Made by a program: the position numbers and the translations under genes. Below are positions 52,798-61,268 of a stretch of DNA of 64,000 bases, one piece after another. This DNA comes from Polaromonas sp047303325 (GTDB lineage: Bacteria > Pseudomonadota > Gammaproteobacteria > Burkholderiales > Burkholderiaceae_C). Each line of letters begins with the position of its first letter. Positions within the stretch are counted from its first letter, which is position 1. The notes under the pieces were generated by a model that was not told the DNA's origin, searched no databases, and worked only from the letters and a program-made list of their open reading frames with translations. Where the stretch lies: positions 124,001 to 188,000 of the forward strand of contig NZ_JBKBEX010000003.1 in NCBI RefSeq assembly GCF_047303325.1. Reading direction: 5' to 3'.

Positions 52798-55359
52798 TTA
52801 CGCGGTTTCCGGCTCCGCCTGGGTGGCCGGCGAAACGACTTCCGAGGCGACCGCGTCCAGCGCCTGCGCCACCACGCCCTGGCTGTCCACCGGCCTGAGC
52901 AGGCGCTCCCGGATCAGGCGTTCACAGCTGCGTTTGGTCATGGAGTGCGGCTGGCCGCCATGGCTCACGAACATGAACAGCGTGCCCTTGGTGCTGGCCC
53001 AGATCAGCTGGGCGCGCAACCAGCGGCGGCGCGAGTACAAATCGACCCAGTGACCGGCCCGCAAGCTCATCAACAGCCGCTCGGCATCGCCCTGGGCCAG
53101 GGCCGGCACGGCGCTGGCCGAAGCCTCCTGCTCGGCGATCAGCTCGGCATGGGAGGAGTCGACCTCTTCCCCCACAGAGTCTGCGGTCTCCATGCCCGAG
53201 GATGTTTCGTGTTCTTCCTCCAGCGGCATGAGCTCGCCGGGCGCCGTAGGCAGCGTGTCTTCAAAGCCGGCGGCATCGAGTTCGTCGCGCGCCAGCCAGG
53301 GGTGGGCGGCCGCTTTGGCCAGGCGCTGCTCGGGCGTGGCCGGAAGCTCCTCGGGCTCCAGCGGCATGGCACCCGACTCTTCGGCGTCGCGCTGGCTTTT
53401 GAGGCGGCGCAGCTTGAGCACCGGCCGATGCAGTTTCATCAGGCCTTCAAAAAAGGGTTCGCTCTCGCGCGGATCCTGCCCCAGCAACTCCAGCCCCTCG
53501 TGTAGCTTGGCCAGCAGGCTGGGGATCATCTCGATCAGCTTGGCCGGTCGCTTGAGAGTCACTTCCCGCTTGACGCTCCAGAGCAGGTCGGGCACCACCG
53601 AGCCGAAGCCCATGGGGTCTATCTGGTTACGCGTGTCGACCAGCTTGGCGTGGGCCATGGCCAGCGCCCAGGGGCCGAAGAGAAAATCGAGCACCAGGCC
53701 GGGCACCTTGTCCAGGTCGGAGCGGGTGCTGAGCTCAAAGGCGATCTGGTCGGCCTGTGTCTGGCGCTCCTCGGCGAAACGCAGGGCCTGCAGCACGTTG
53801 TTGCGGTTTTCCGCCTCGAGCTGGTCCTGTTCGTCCCAGCCGTACTCCAGCGTGGCCAGCGCCATGCCGAAGGGCTGAGCGTCTTCAATCGTCAGGCCGT
53901 TCAGCTCGTTGAAGGCTCGGGTGACCGGCTCGAAGAAGGCCAGGAACTCGGGGCTGAATTCGTCGTTGTACTTGAAGCTGCGCTGCGCCACCCGCTCCAT
54001 GACGCGGCGCCCGGCGTGGCCTTCGTCGCTGAAAAAGCGCGGGTCCACCATGGCCAGGCGCAGCAGCGAAGGCTCCAGCGCCACGATGGCTTCGCGCACC
54101 GGCACCAGGAGGCGCGGGTCCTGCGCCACCTGGTTGACCAGCTTGCGCACCACCTCCAGGCCCAGCACCTGGCCGACCTGGCGGGCTTCCTTCTTGAGCT
54201 GGGTGCGCACGATGGCGCGCTCCCGGGGTTTGGCATACGAGCCCCAGACCTGCGGGCTGAGCTGGCTGCGCTCGTCAACCAGGCGCTGCGGGCGATCAAC
54301 GGCCGGCATGCCCTCGTAGTCGGACATGTAGCCGGGGCGTGATTCGGCCAGCGGCGCGGAACCGGAGTCGGGCGCGGCGTGGAGAGCGGCGAGCTCTTCC
54401 TCGACGGTCTCGTAATAAGAGGGTGCCAGGCCGTGGTGGGCATTGCTGCCGCCGTTGAATAGAAAGTCCTGGAACAACTCGTCCCGGATTTCATAGTTGG
54501 ACAGATCGGCGTATTGCGGCACCGGCTGGCCGCCACCCTCGCCAAAACCGCCTTCACCGCCTCCGCCACCGCTTGCGTCACCTTCGGCGCCGCCGCCGGA
54601 ACCCGCGCCCGCCGGGCTGGAGCCGTTTCCGCCACGCCCGCGCCCGCGGCCCACGCTGGCCGGCGTGGGCAGCACCCGGTAACTGGCGCCCTGGACGTTG
54701 GCGAGTTCGAGCTGGTTGACCAGCCGCTCATAAAGCCGTTTGAGCTCGCGGCCCAGCGGGTCGGCCATGTACTTGAGCCACAGCGAGACCACCGCCGGCT
54801 CGGCCTTGCTCGCCACCGCCATTTCGCGCAGGGTTTGCGCAAAGACTTCGGGCCGCAGCGGGTTGAGTTCGGGCCTCACGTTGGGCAGGCCCTGCACTGT
54901 GCTGATCAGCTTGTTGAGTTCGGCCAGGATGTGGTCCACGGCCGGCAACACCTGCTGGAGCAGCCGGGAGGATTCAATTGCCTTGGAGACGTCCTGGTCG
55001 TCGACCAGCGAGAAGCTCGCATGGCTCAGGGCGGCGAAGGCGCTGGACGAGGCCGCGGCCGAAGCGGCCAGTTGCTCGTTTGAAGCTTCGGGCGTTCGCG
55101 CCGCTTGGGCCGCAGCGGCCACATTGGCCTTGAAATGGACCAGCAGGTCGGCGGGATACTGCACGCTCCAGGCGGATTTGTTTTTGAGCAGCTCGCGCCA
55201 GGCCGTGGCCAGCTCGTCGCGTTCGGCCACCTTCCCGCTTTGGGTTTCGGCCACCTGCAGGCCCGCCACGGCATCTTCGATGCACTTTTCCAAAGCGGAT
55301 CGCGCCGCTGTGGCCGCCGACTGGAGGCAGGATTGAAGAACGTCAGGTTGCGAAGCCAT
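52798..55359 (-). CDS. DUF1631 family protein
   Basis: A large soluble protein of 853 residues from ATG 55359 (MASQPDVLQ); a longer ORF adds 20 residues. Helical N-terminal half, a Gly/Ser-rich linker (about 255-300), then the conserved DUF1631 region (about 320-720) with PSLLRLAMVDPRFFSDEGHAGRRVMERV, matching the pattern in the gene at the left edge. Coiled-coil-like acidic stretches follow. Function unknown. The two copies look like paralogues. A 32-residue ORF with a strong ribosome site lies just upstream on the same strand. Confidence 0.87.
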   Translation of the reverse strand: MASQPDVLQSCLQSAATAARSALEKCIEDAVAGLQVAETQSGKVAERDELATAWRELLKNKSAWSVQYPADLLVHFKANVAAAAQAARTPEASNEQLAASAAASSSAFAALSHASFSLVDDQDVSKAIESSRLLQQVLPAVDHILAELNKLISTVQGLPNVRPELNPLRPEVFAQTLREMAVASKAEPAVVSLWLKYMADPLGRELKRLYERLVNQLELANVQGASYRVLPTPASVGRGRGRGGNGSSPAGAGSGGGAEGDASGGGGGEGGFGEGGGQPVPQYADLSNYEIRDELFQDFLFNGGSNAHHGLAPSYYETVEEELAALHAAPDSGSAPLAESRPGYMSDYEGMPAVDRPQRLVDERSQLSPQVWGSYAKPRERAIVRTQLKKEARQVGQVLGLEVVRKLVNQVAQDPRLLVPVREAIVALEPSLLRLAMVDPRFFSDEGHAGRRVMERVAQRSFKYNDEFSPEFLAFFEPVTRAFNELNGLTIEDAQPFGMALATLEYGWDEQDQLEAENRNNVLQALRFAEERQTQADQIAFELSTRSDLDKVPGLVLDFLFGPWALAMAHAKLVDTRNQIDPMGFGSVVPDLLWSVKREVTLKRPAKLIEMIPSLLAKLHEGLELLGQDPRESEPFFEGLMKLHRPVLKLRRLKSQRDAEESGAMPLEPEELPATPEQRLAKAAAHPWLARDELDAAGFEDTLPTAPGELMPLEEEHETSSGMETADSVGEEVDSSHAELIAEQEASASAVPALAQGDAERLLMSLRAGHWVDLYSRRRWLRAQLIWASTKGTLFMFVSHGGQPHSMTKRSCERLIRERLLRPVDSQGVVAQALDAVASEVVSPATQAEPETA

Positions 55360-55396
55360 CTGGAGCCAGGATTTCCGGAAAAAAAGGTGAGAGCGC

Positions 55397-55495
55397 TCAG
55401 CCAGCCAGCTTGCAACCATACGTGCCGGGGGCCAGAGAGATGTCTAGGGTAAAGGCCAACCGTGTTTCCTTTGAAATGCTTGCAAAGTGTTTCAT
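55397..55495 (-). CDS. Candidate 32-residue ORF upstream of the DUF1631 gene
   Basis: On the minus strand AGGAG, seven bases and ATG (55495) begin an ORF of 32 codons: MKHFASISKETRLAFTLDIS and onward, ending GTYGCKLAG. It stops 37 bases before the DUF1631 start. Codon use is less GC-rich than the neighbours. It resembles a peptide leader or precursor in size, but no maturation enzyme is adjacent and no family is recognised. It could also be a chance ORF. With it, the 323-base gap between 55360 and 55682 is about one third occupied; the rest shows no gene. Confidence 0.4.
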   Translation of the reverse strand: MKHFASISKETRLAFTLDISLAPGTYGCKLAG

Positions 55496-55682
55496 TTGGT
55501 TTCTCCTGTACACATACGATTTGTGCCGCGCTCTTGGGGCAACTCGGCGCAAGCTGCCGCTTAAATCCCCCGAACGCACGGCTGGAGGAGGGTTTTTTGT
55601 AAGATCAGCGCTTCTTTGTAAAGGTCGGTTCGGCGCAACACTTTCAGCGCCGCAGCGGCCCTGAACCTCTGTGGAGTGTGTT

Positions 55683-56234
55683 TTGGCGTCATTTGGGCCT
55701 GTTTTCGCCGGTTTCCGGCTTCCCTGGCTGGCGGCCGGCGCGCTTTGGATGTGTTCAAGCGCCTGGTCTCATACCGTGCTGGAAAACACCGCCCTGCTGG
55801 GCATGAGCCCCGAACAAGTCGCCGCCGCCCTGCCTGGCGCCCAGCCGGTGCGGTCGCCGCGGCGTTTGCCCTCGGGCGCGCTGGGCTCGCTGCGTGTGCC
55901 AGACGCGCTCTGCGAGGGCGCCCATTTCGAGCAGACCCTGTTTTTCGCGCACCAGAAGCTCGCGCAGATGGACTTCGTGTTGCTTAACCCCGCCTCCGGC
56001 CCGGGCGCCGAAGAAGCACTGGCCAAAGCCCAGGCGGCCTTGCTGCAATCGCTGCGCGCGAAGCTGGGCCCGGAACTGGCCGGCTTCGGCGCCGCGCCAG
56101 GCGCTGTTGCCGACAGCGCGTCATGGGCCGGCGCGGACGCCGACGTGATGCTGTTCCGCTCGGGCAGGCCGGGCCATCCCAGCCTGCGCGTCGTGATCCG
56201 GCAGCGGCAGCTGGTGGATGCGGGTGAGCTTTAA
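55683..56234 (+). CDS. Small exported protein of unknown function
   Basis: The 183 residues start at TTG 55683, which has a GGAG (55673-55676) six bases upstream; a GTG at 55671 is an alternative. Residues 1-29 look like a signal peptide (AGALWMCSSAWS). The rest is a mixed helical/strand domain with no recognised motif. It is convergent with malate synthase G, 14 bases away. Confidence 0.6.
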   Translation: MASFGPVFAGFRLPWLAAGALWMCSSAWSHTVLENTALLGMSPEQVAAALPGAQPVRSPRRLPSGALGSLRVPDALCEGAHFEQTLFFAHQKLAQMDFVLLNPASGPGAEEALAKAQAALLQSLRAKLGPELAGFGAAPGAVADSASWAGADADVMLFRSGRPGHPSLRVVIRQRQLVDAGEL

Positions 56235-56248
56235 CGGGCTTCTGGGCT

Positions 56249-58501
56249 TCAGGCTGTCCCGGTTTTCACCTTGAGCCGCCAGGCGTGCAGCAGCGGCTCG
56301 GTGTAGCCGCTGGGCTGCTCCAGGCCCTTGAAGACCAGGTCGCAGGCCGCCTTGTAGGCTGCTGAGGTGCCGAAGTTACCGGCCATGGGCTTGTACAGCG
56401 GGTCGCTGGCGTTTTGTTTGTCGACCACGGCGGCCATGCGTTCAAAGGTTTCCTTCACCTGCGCCTTGGTCACCACCCCGTGCAGCAGCCAGTTGGCCAT
56501 GTGCTGGCTTGAAATTCGCAGCGTGGCGCGGTCTTCCATCAGGCCCACGTTGTGGATGTCGGGCACCTTGGAGCAGCCCACGCCCTGGTCTATCCAGCGC
56601 ACCACGTAGCCGAGGATGCCCTGGGCGTTGTTGTCCAGCTCCTGCTGTTTGGCCTCGACGCTCCAGGCCGGCGTGCGCGTCACCGGGATTTGCAGCAAGC
56701 CGTTGAGCAACGCATCACGCTCCTTGTTGGCGTCAATTTTCTCAAGCTCTTTTTGCACCTTGCTGACCTTGACCTGGTGGTAGTGCAGCGCATGCAGCGT
56801 CGCGCCCGTGGGGCTGGGCACCCAGGCGGTGTTGGCGCCGGCTTTGGGGTGCGCGATCTTCTGCTCCATCATGGCTTTCATGAGGTCGGGCATGGCCCAC
56901 ATGCCCTTGCCGATCTGCGCCTTGCCGCGCAGGCCGCATGACAGGCCGACCAGCACGTTGTTCTTTTCGTACGCCGCGATCCAGGCGCTGGCCTTCATGT
57001 CGCCCTTGCGGATCATGGGGCCGGCATGCATGGCGGTATGCATCTCGTCGCCGGTGCGGTCCAGGAAACCGGTGTTGATGAAAGCCACGCGGCTGGAGGC
57101 GGCGGCGATGCAGGCCTTGAGGTTGACGCTGGTGCGACGCTCTTCGTCCATGATGCCGAGCTTGACGGTGCTGTCCGGCAGGCCCAGCATTTTTTCGACG
57201 CGGCTGAAGAGTTCGTCGGCAAACGCGACCTCGGCCGGGCCGTGCATCTTGGGCTTGACGATGTAGACCGAGCCCTTGCGCGAATTCTTGATGCCGGGCT
57301 TGCCCTTGCGCTTGAGGTCGTGGATGGCGATGGTGGTCGTGACCACGGCATCCAGGATGCCTTCGGGAATTTCGCGCGTGGCGCCGTCCGCTGCCGTGTA
57401 CAGCACCGCCGGGTTGGTCATCAGGTGGCCGACATTGCGCACGAACATCAGCGAGCGGCCGTGCAAGGTGACGGGCTGGCCCTTGGGCGAGGTGTATTCG
57501 CGGTCCGGGTTCAGGCCGCGGGTGAAGGTCTTGCCGTCCTTGGTCACGCTTTCGGTCAGCGTGCCCTGCAAAATGCCCAGCCAGTTGCGGTAGGCCAGCA
57601 CCTTGTCTTCGGCATCGACCACGGCCACCGAGTCTTCCAGGTCCAGAATGGTCGAGAGCGCCGCTTCCACAACGAGATCGCTCACGCCGGCGGCATCGGT
57701 CTTGCCGATGGCCGTGCTGCGGTCAATGCGGATGTCCAGGTGCAGGCCGTTGTGCTGCAGCAGCACCGACGAGGGCGCCGAGGCCTTGCCCTGGTAGCCA
57801 ATGAACTGGGCGGCGTCTTCCAGCGTCGTGGTTTCCTCGCCCTTCTTGCCGCTCTTGAGCGTGACGACCAGCTTGCCGCCCTTGACCGCGTAGCCGGTCG
57901 AGTCGATGTGCGAGCCTTTTTTGAGCGGCGCGGTGCGGTCCAGCACGTAACGCGCGTATTCAATCACCTTGGCGCCGCGTACCGGGTTGTAGCCCTTGCC
58001 TTTTTCGGCGCCGTCGGTTTCGGCGATCACATCGGTGCCGTAGAGCGCGTCATAAAGGCTGCCCCAGCGCGCGTTGGCGGCGTTGAGCGCGTAGCGCGCG
58101 TTCAGGATGGGCACCACAAGCTGGGGGCCGGCCTGCAGGGCCAGCTCGTCATCCACCTTGGCCGTCGTGATGCCGACTTTTTTGGGCTGCGGCACCAGGT
58201 AGCCGATCTTTTCCAGGAAATCGCGGTAGGCCGCCATGTCGGCGATGGGGCCGGGGTTGGCTTTGTGCCAGGCATCGAGTTCAGCCTGCAGGCGGTCGCG
58301 CTCGGCCAGCAGGGCGATGTTCTTCGGGGCCAGGTCGGCCACGATGCCGTCAAAGCCTTTCCAGAACGCGCTGCTGGCCACGCCGGTACCGGGCAGCACG
58401 TGGTCCTCGATGAAGCGGTAAAGCTCGGTCGCGACCTGGAGGCGGTGGCTGGCGGTGCGCGCGGTGCTGTCGGCGGCGTTGTTGGCGATGCTGGTGCTCA
58501 T
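56249..58501 (-). CDS. glcB: Malate synthase G
   Basis: Condenses glyoxylate with acetyl-CoA to malate. The 750 residues are slightly longer than the usual 720-730. Motifs include NTGFLDRTGDEMHTAMHAGPM and SVAVVDAEDKVLAYRNWLG, both of the G-isoform. The start ATG 58501 is preceded by an AAAGGG. The gene lies 46 bases after the haloacid dehalogenase on the same strand, so the pair could convert haloacetate via glycolate and glyoxylate to malate; no glycolate oxidase is in the window. Confidence 0.95.
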   Translation of the reverse strand: MSTSIANNAADSTARTASHRLQVATELYRFIEDHVLPGTGVASSAFWKGFDGIVADLAPKNIALLAERDRLQAELDAWHKANPGPIADMAAYRDFLEKIGYLVPQPKKVGITTAKVDDELALQAGPQLVVPILNARYALNAANARWGSLYDALYGTDVIAETDGAEKGKGYNPVRGAKVIEYARYVLDRTAPLKKGSHIDSTGYAVKGGKLVVTLKSGKKGEETTTLEDAAQFIGYQGKASAPSSVLLQHNGLHLDIRIDRSTAIGKTDAAGVSDLVVEAALSTILDLEDSVAVVDAEDKVLAYRNWLGILQGTLTESVTKDGKTFTRGLNPDREYTSPKGQPVTLHGRSLMFVRNVGHLMTNPAVLYTAADGATREIPEGILDAVVTTTIAIHDLKRKGKPGIKNSRKGSVYIVKPKMHGPAEVAFADELFSRVEKMLGLPDSTVKLGIMDEERRTSVNLKACIAAASSRVAFINTGFLDRTGDEMHTAMHAGPMIRKGDMKASAWIAAYEKNNVLVGLSCGLRGKAQIGKGMWAMPDLMKAMMEQKIAHPKAGANTAWVPSPTGATLHALHYHQVKVSKVQKELEKIDANKERDALLNGLLQIPVTRTPAWSVEAKQQELDNNAQGILGYVVRWIDQGVGCSKVPDIHNVGLMEDRATLRISSQHMANWLLHGVVTKAQVKETFERMAAVVDKQNASDPLYKPMAGNFGTSAAYKAACDLVFKGLEQPSGYTEPLLHAWRLKVKTGTA

Positions 58502-58547
58502 GGTGTCGTCCCTTTTTTCAGAAAACCAAAATAAAAATGAAAGCGGA

Positions 58548-59255
58548 TTATTGGAAAGGCAGCGCGAGCACGTCGCGCAGGCTGCTGCCGGTGTACACGG
58601 GCTGCGTGCCCAGTTCTTCAAACGGCAGCTGGTAGCGGTTGACCCACAGCGTGCGGTAGCCATACCAGGTGGCCGCCAGCGCATCCCAGCCGTTGCAGCT
58701 GACGAAGGCGATCTGCCTGGCCTCCAGCCCGGTGGCCTCAAGCCCCAGCGCATAGGCCTCGGGGGCGGTCTTGTATTTGCGGATGCCGTCCACGCTGATC
58801 ACGTGGTCCAGCAGGCCCTCGAGCCCGGCGGAGCGCACGGCCACGCCCAGCATGGACGGGTCGCCGTTGGACAGGATGCCGGTGACCACGCCGCGCGCCT
58901 TCAGCGCCTGCAGCACTTCCCGGTTTTCCGGAAAGGCCGACAGGTGGCGGTACTGGTTCATGAGCTGGTCTTCCTGCCCCGCGGCCAGGTCCAGCCCCAG
59001 CCGCTTGCAGGCATAACGCAGGCCGGCGCGCGTGAGTTCCCAGAACGGCTGGTAGTGCGCGCCGTTGTTGCTGGTGGTCACCAGCCGGGTGTATTCGATC
59101 TGTTTGTCGCGCCACAACTGGCCCAGTGCCTGCCCCTTTCCAGGAAAGAGCTGCTCGGCCAGCAGGCCCACGCTGTACACGTCGAACAGCGTGCCGTAGG
59201 CGTCGAACAGCACCGCGCGCAGAGGAGGCAGGGTGGTCGTGCGCGTTTTTTCCAT
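58548..59255 (-). CDS. Haloacid dehalogenase type II family protein
   Basis: The 235 residues start MEKTRTTTLPPLRAVLFDAYGTLFD (nucleophile Asp18). HAD loops SNGDPSML, YKTAPEAYALG and FVSCNGWDALAATWYG match L-2-haloacid dehalogenases. They hydrolyse haloacetate/2-haloacids to hydroxy acids; true substrate is inferred. ATG 59255 is chosen over the longer upstream ORF. It heads a two-gene operon with glcB. The divergent gap to allophanate hydrolase contains AT-rich sequence and palindromes. Confidence 0.88.
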   Translation of the reverse strand: MEKTRTTTLPPLRAVLFDAYGTLFDVYSVGLLAEQLFPGKGQALGQLWRDKQIEYTRLVTTSNNGAHYQPFWELTRAGLRYACKRLGLDLAAGQEDQLMNQYRHLSAFPENREVLQALKARGVVTGILSNGDPSMLGVAVRSAGLEGLLDHVISVDGIRKYKTAPEAYALGLEATGLEARQIAFVSCNGWDALAATWYGYRTLWVNRYQLPFEELGTQPVYTGSSLRDVLALPFQ

Positions 59256-59279
59256 GACCTCTACTTTATTTGATACAGC

Positions 59280-59301
59280 TTGGCCGATTAATCGACGCCA
59301 A
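59280..59301. promoter_or_regulatory. Symmetric element upstream of the allophanate hydrolase promoter
   Basis: TTGGC and GCCAA arms surround a perfect 10-base palindrome (CGATTAATCG, 59285-59294). It sits about 100-125 bases upstream of the sigma-54 promoter, the distance expected of an enhancer site, but it also lies 25-46 bases upstream of the dehalogenase start. The sequence does not match the NtrC consensus. Confidence 0.4.
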
Positions 59302-59403
59302 ATAGTTTTATTAGTGACCTGAATACACCTAATGAAAAGCAAGGCCTCCTGCCTAAACACTCGCCCTCGGTACGAAGTTGCATCGGAACAGATGGCAAAC
59401 GAC

Positions 59404-59419
59404 TGGCACAGCTCTTGCA
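59404..59419 (+). promoter_or_regulatory. Sigma-54 (RpoN) promoter of the allophanate hydrolase operon
   Basis: TGGCAC-AGCTC-TTGCA matches the consensus TGGCAC-N5-TTGCW exactly, with GG (59405-59406) and GC (59417-59418) at correct -24/-12 spacing. Predicted start about 59430. Confidence 0.85.
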
Positions 59420-59425
59420 TCTTGT

Positions 59426-59437
59426 CTTGTACACAAG
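59426..59437. promoter_or_regulatory. Palindrome CTTGT-AC-ACAAG at the predicted start site
   Basis: A perfect inverted repeat covering the expected transcription start, similar in its CTTGT/ACAAG arms to the site at 34897-34910. A GntR-type repressor site is the likely reading. Confidence 0.5.
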
Positions 59438-59455
59438 TATGGATGCTTTGAAGTG

Positions 59456-61207
59456 GTGCACATTTCCTCAACACCGAATCCCTCTGCCAAGCCCGCCGCG
59501 CCTGGGCCCGCGGCGCAGCAGGCAGATGCGAAGCGCTTGCTCGCGCCGCAGGCCTGGATCAGCCAGACAGCGTCCTTCCCGCCCGGCAGCAGCGGCGCAC
59601 TCGCCGGCCTGTCTTTCGCGGCCAAAGACAACATCGACGTCGCGGGCGTGCCCACCACGGCCGCCTGCCCCGCTTTTGCCTACACGCCCACAGCGCACGC
59701 CGCCGTGGTGCAAAAGCTGCTCGATGCGGGTGCGCAGTTGCTGGGCAAGACCAACCTGGACCAGTTCGCCTGCGGCCTGAACGGCACGCGTTCACCCTAT
59801 GGCGCCGTGCCCAATGCGATTAACCCGGCCTATATATCAGGCGGGTCCAGCTCCGGCTCGGCCTACGTGGTGGCGACCGGGCAGGCGGACTTCGCGCTGG
59901 GCACCGACACGGCCGGCTCCGGACGCGTGCCTGCGGGGCTGAACAACATCGTGGGCCTCAAGCCCTCCAAAGGTTTGATCAGCGCGCGCGGCGTGGTGCC
60001 TGCCGCGCAAAGCGTGGACTGCGTGTCCATCTTCGCGCGCACCGTGGCTATGGCCACCCGTGTGCTCGAGGCGGCCATGGGCTACGACCCGCTGGACCCG
60101 TACTCGCGTGCGCTGGCGATGGCCGACACAGCCTTGCCGGCCGGCTTTCGTTTTGGTGTGCCTTCAACATTGAACTTCTGCGGCGACGCGCTGGCCGAGC
60201 AGGCCTTTGGCGAAGCGGCCCTGCGCATGCGGGCCCTGGGCGGCGTGCCGGTGCCCATCAACTTCGCGCCGCTGGCCGAGGCGGCCGCGCTGCTCTATGA
60301 AAGTGCGCTGGTAGCCGAGCGCTACGCCGCCGTGCGCGATTTTTTCGACGCACATGAGGCCGATGTGATCGAGCCGGTGCGCAGCATCATTGGCGCGGGC
60401 AAGCAGTACAGCGCCGCCGACCTGTACGCGGCCCAGACGAAATTACGCGCGTTGGGCCAGCAGGCGGCCGCGATGTGGCAGGACATTGATGTGCTGCTGC
60501 TGCCGACTGCACCCACGCACTACACCCTGCAAGCCATGCAGCGCGACCCCGTCGCGCTGAACCGCTACCTGGGCACCTACACCAACTTCGTCAACCTGCT
60601 GGACTATGCGGCGCTTTCCGTGCCCAGCAGCCTGCGGCCCGACGGCCTGCCCTTCGGCATCACGCTGGTGGGCCTGGCGGGCAGCGACTGGCAGCTGGCC
60701 GAACTCGGCCAGCGCTACCACCACGCCACCGGTTTGCCGCAGGGCGCCTTGGATGAAGCGTTGCCCGCGCCCGCGGTATTGCCGGGCATCAAGCCGCCGT
60801 CCACTGTCAGGCTGGCCGTCGTGGGCGCCCACCTGTCCGGCATGCCGCTGAACAGCCAGCTGACCTCGCGCGGCGCCACGCTGGTCGGCCCCGCGCGCAC
60901 CGCGCCCGACTACCGCTTTTACGCGCTGCCGGGCACGGTACCGCCCAAGCCGGGGCTGCTGCGCGTGGCCGCCGGCGAAGGCGCGGGCATCGCACTGGAA
61001 ATCTGGGAGATGCCGGTGCAGCACTACGGCTCCTTCGTCGCGCTGATTCCCGCGCCGCTGGGCATAGGCACGCTGGCGCTCGAAGGCGGCGCCAGCGTCC
61101 AGGGTTTTGTCTGCGAGGCGCACGCCGTGCAAGGCGCCGAGGACATCACGCACCTGGGCGGCTGGCGCGCCTACCTTGAATCACTGAAGTCAGCCGCCTC
61201 CGCTTGA
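59456..61207 (+). CDS. atzF: Allophanate hydrolase (AtzF type)
   Basis: Hydrolyses allophanate (urea-1-carboxylate), ending urea, biuret or cyanurate degradation in ammonia and CO2. The 583 residues comprise an amidase domain (Lys57 in AAKDNID, cis-Ser in GGSSSGS at 129-135, nucleophile Ser155 in TDTAGSGRVPAG) plus a C-terminal allophanate-specific domain (about 460-575) with GALPGTVPPKPGL-like strands. Start GTG 59456 (or 59453) is uncertain. A sigma-54 promoter 37 bases upstream implies nitrogen control. The three genes after it are an ABC importer. Confidence 0.9.
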   Translation: MHISSTPNPSAKPAAPGPAAQQADAKRLLAPQAWISQTASFPPGSSGALAGLSFAAKDNIDVAGVPTTAACPAFAYTPTAHAAVVQKLLDAGAQLLGKTNLDQFACGLNGTRSPYGAVPNAINPAYISGGSSSGSAYVVATGQADFALGTDTAGSGRVPAGLNNIVGLKPSKGLISARGVVPAAQSVDCVSIFARTVAMATRVLEAAMGYDPLDPYSRALAMADTALPAGFRFGVPSTLNFCGDALAEQAFGEAALRMRALGGVPVPINFAPLAEAAALLYESALVAERYAAVRDFFDAHEADVIEPVRSIIGAGKQYSAADLYAAQTKLRALGQQAAAMWQDIDVLLLPTAPTHYTLQAMQRDPVALNRYLGTYTNFVNLLDYAALSVPSSLRPDGLPFGITLVGLAGSDWQLAELGQRYHHATGLPQGALDEALPAPAVLPGIKPPSTVRLAVVGAHLSGMPLNSQLTSRGATLVGPARTAPDYRFYALPGTVPPKPGLLRVAAGEGAGIALEIWEMPVQHYGSFVALIPAPLGIGTLALEGGASVQGFVCEAHAVQGAEDITHLGGWRAYLESLKSAASA

Positions 61208-61268
61208 AGTGTTTCCTCCACCGTCACCCATTTATCCAAAGCCTATCCATCACCCGCAGGAGCATTCC

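Noticed and set aside
57026..58534. 502-residue plus-strand ORF over glcB
   Set aside because: Shadow of malate synthase G; no motif and no ribosome site.
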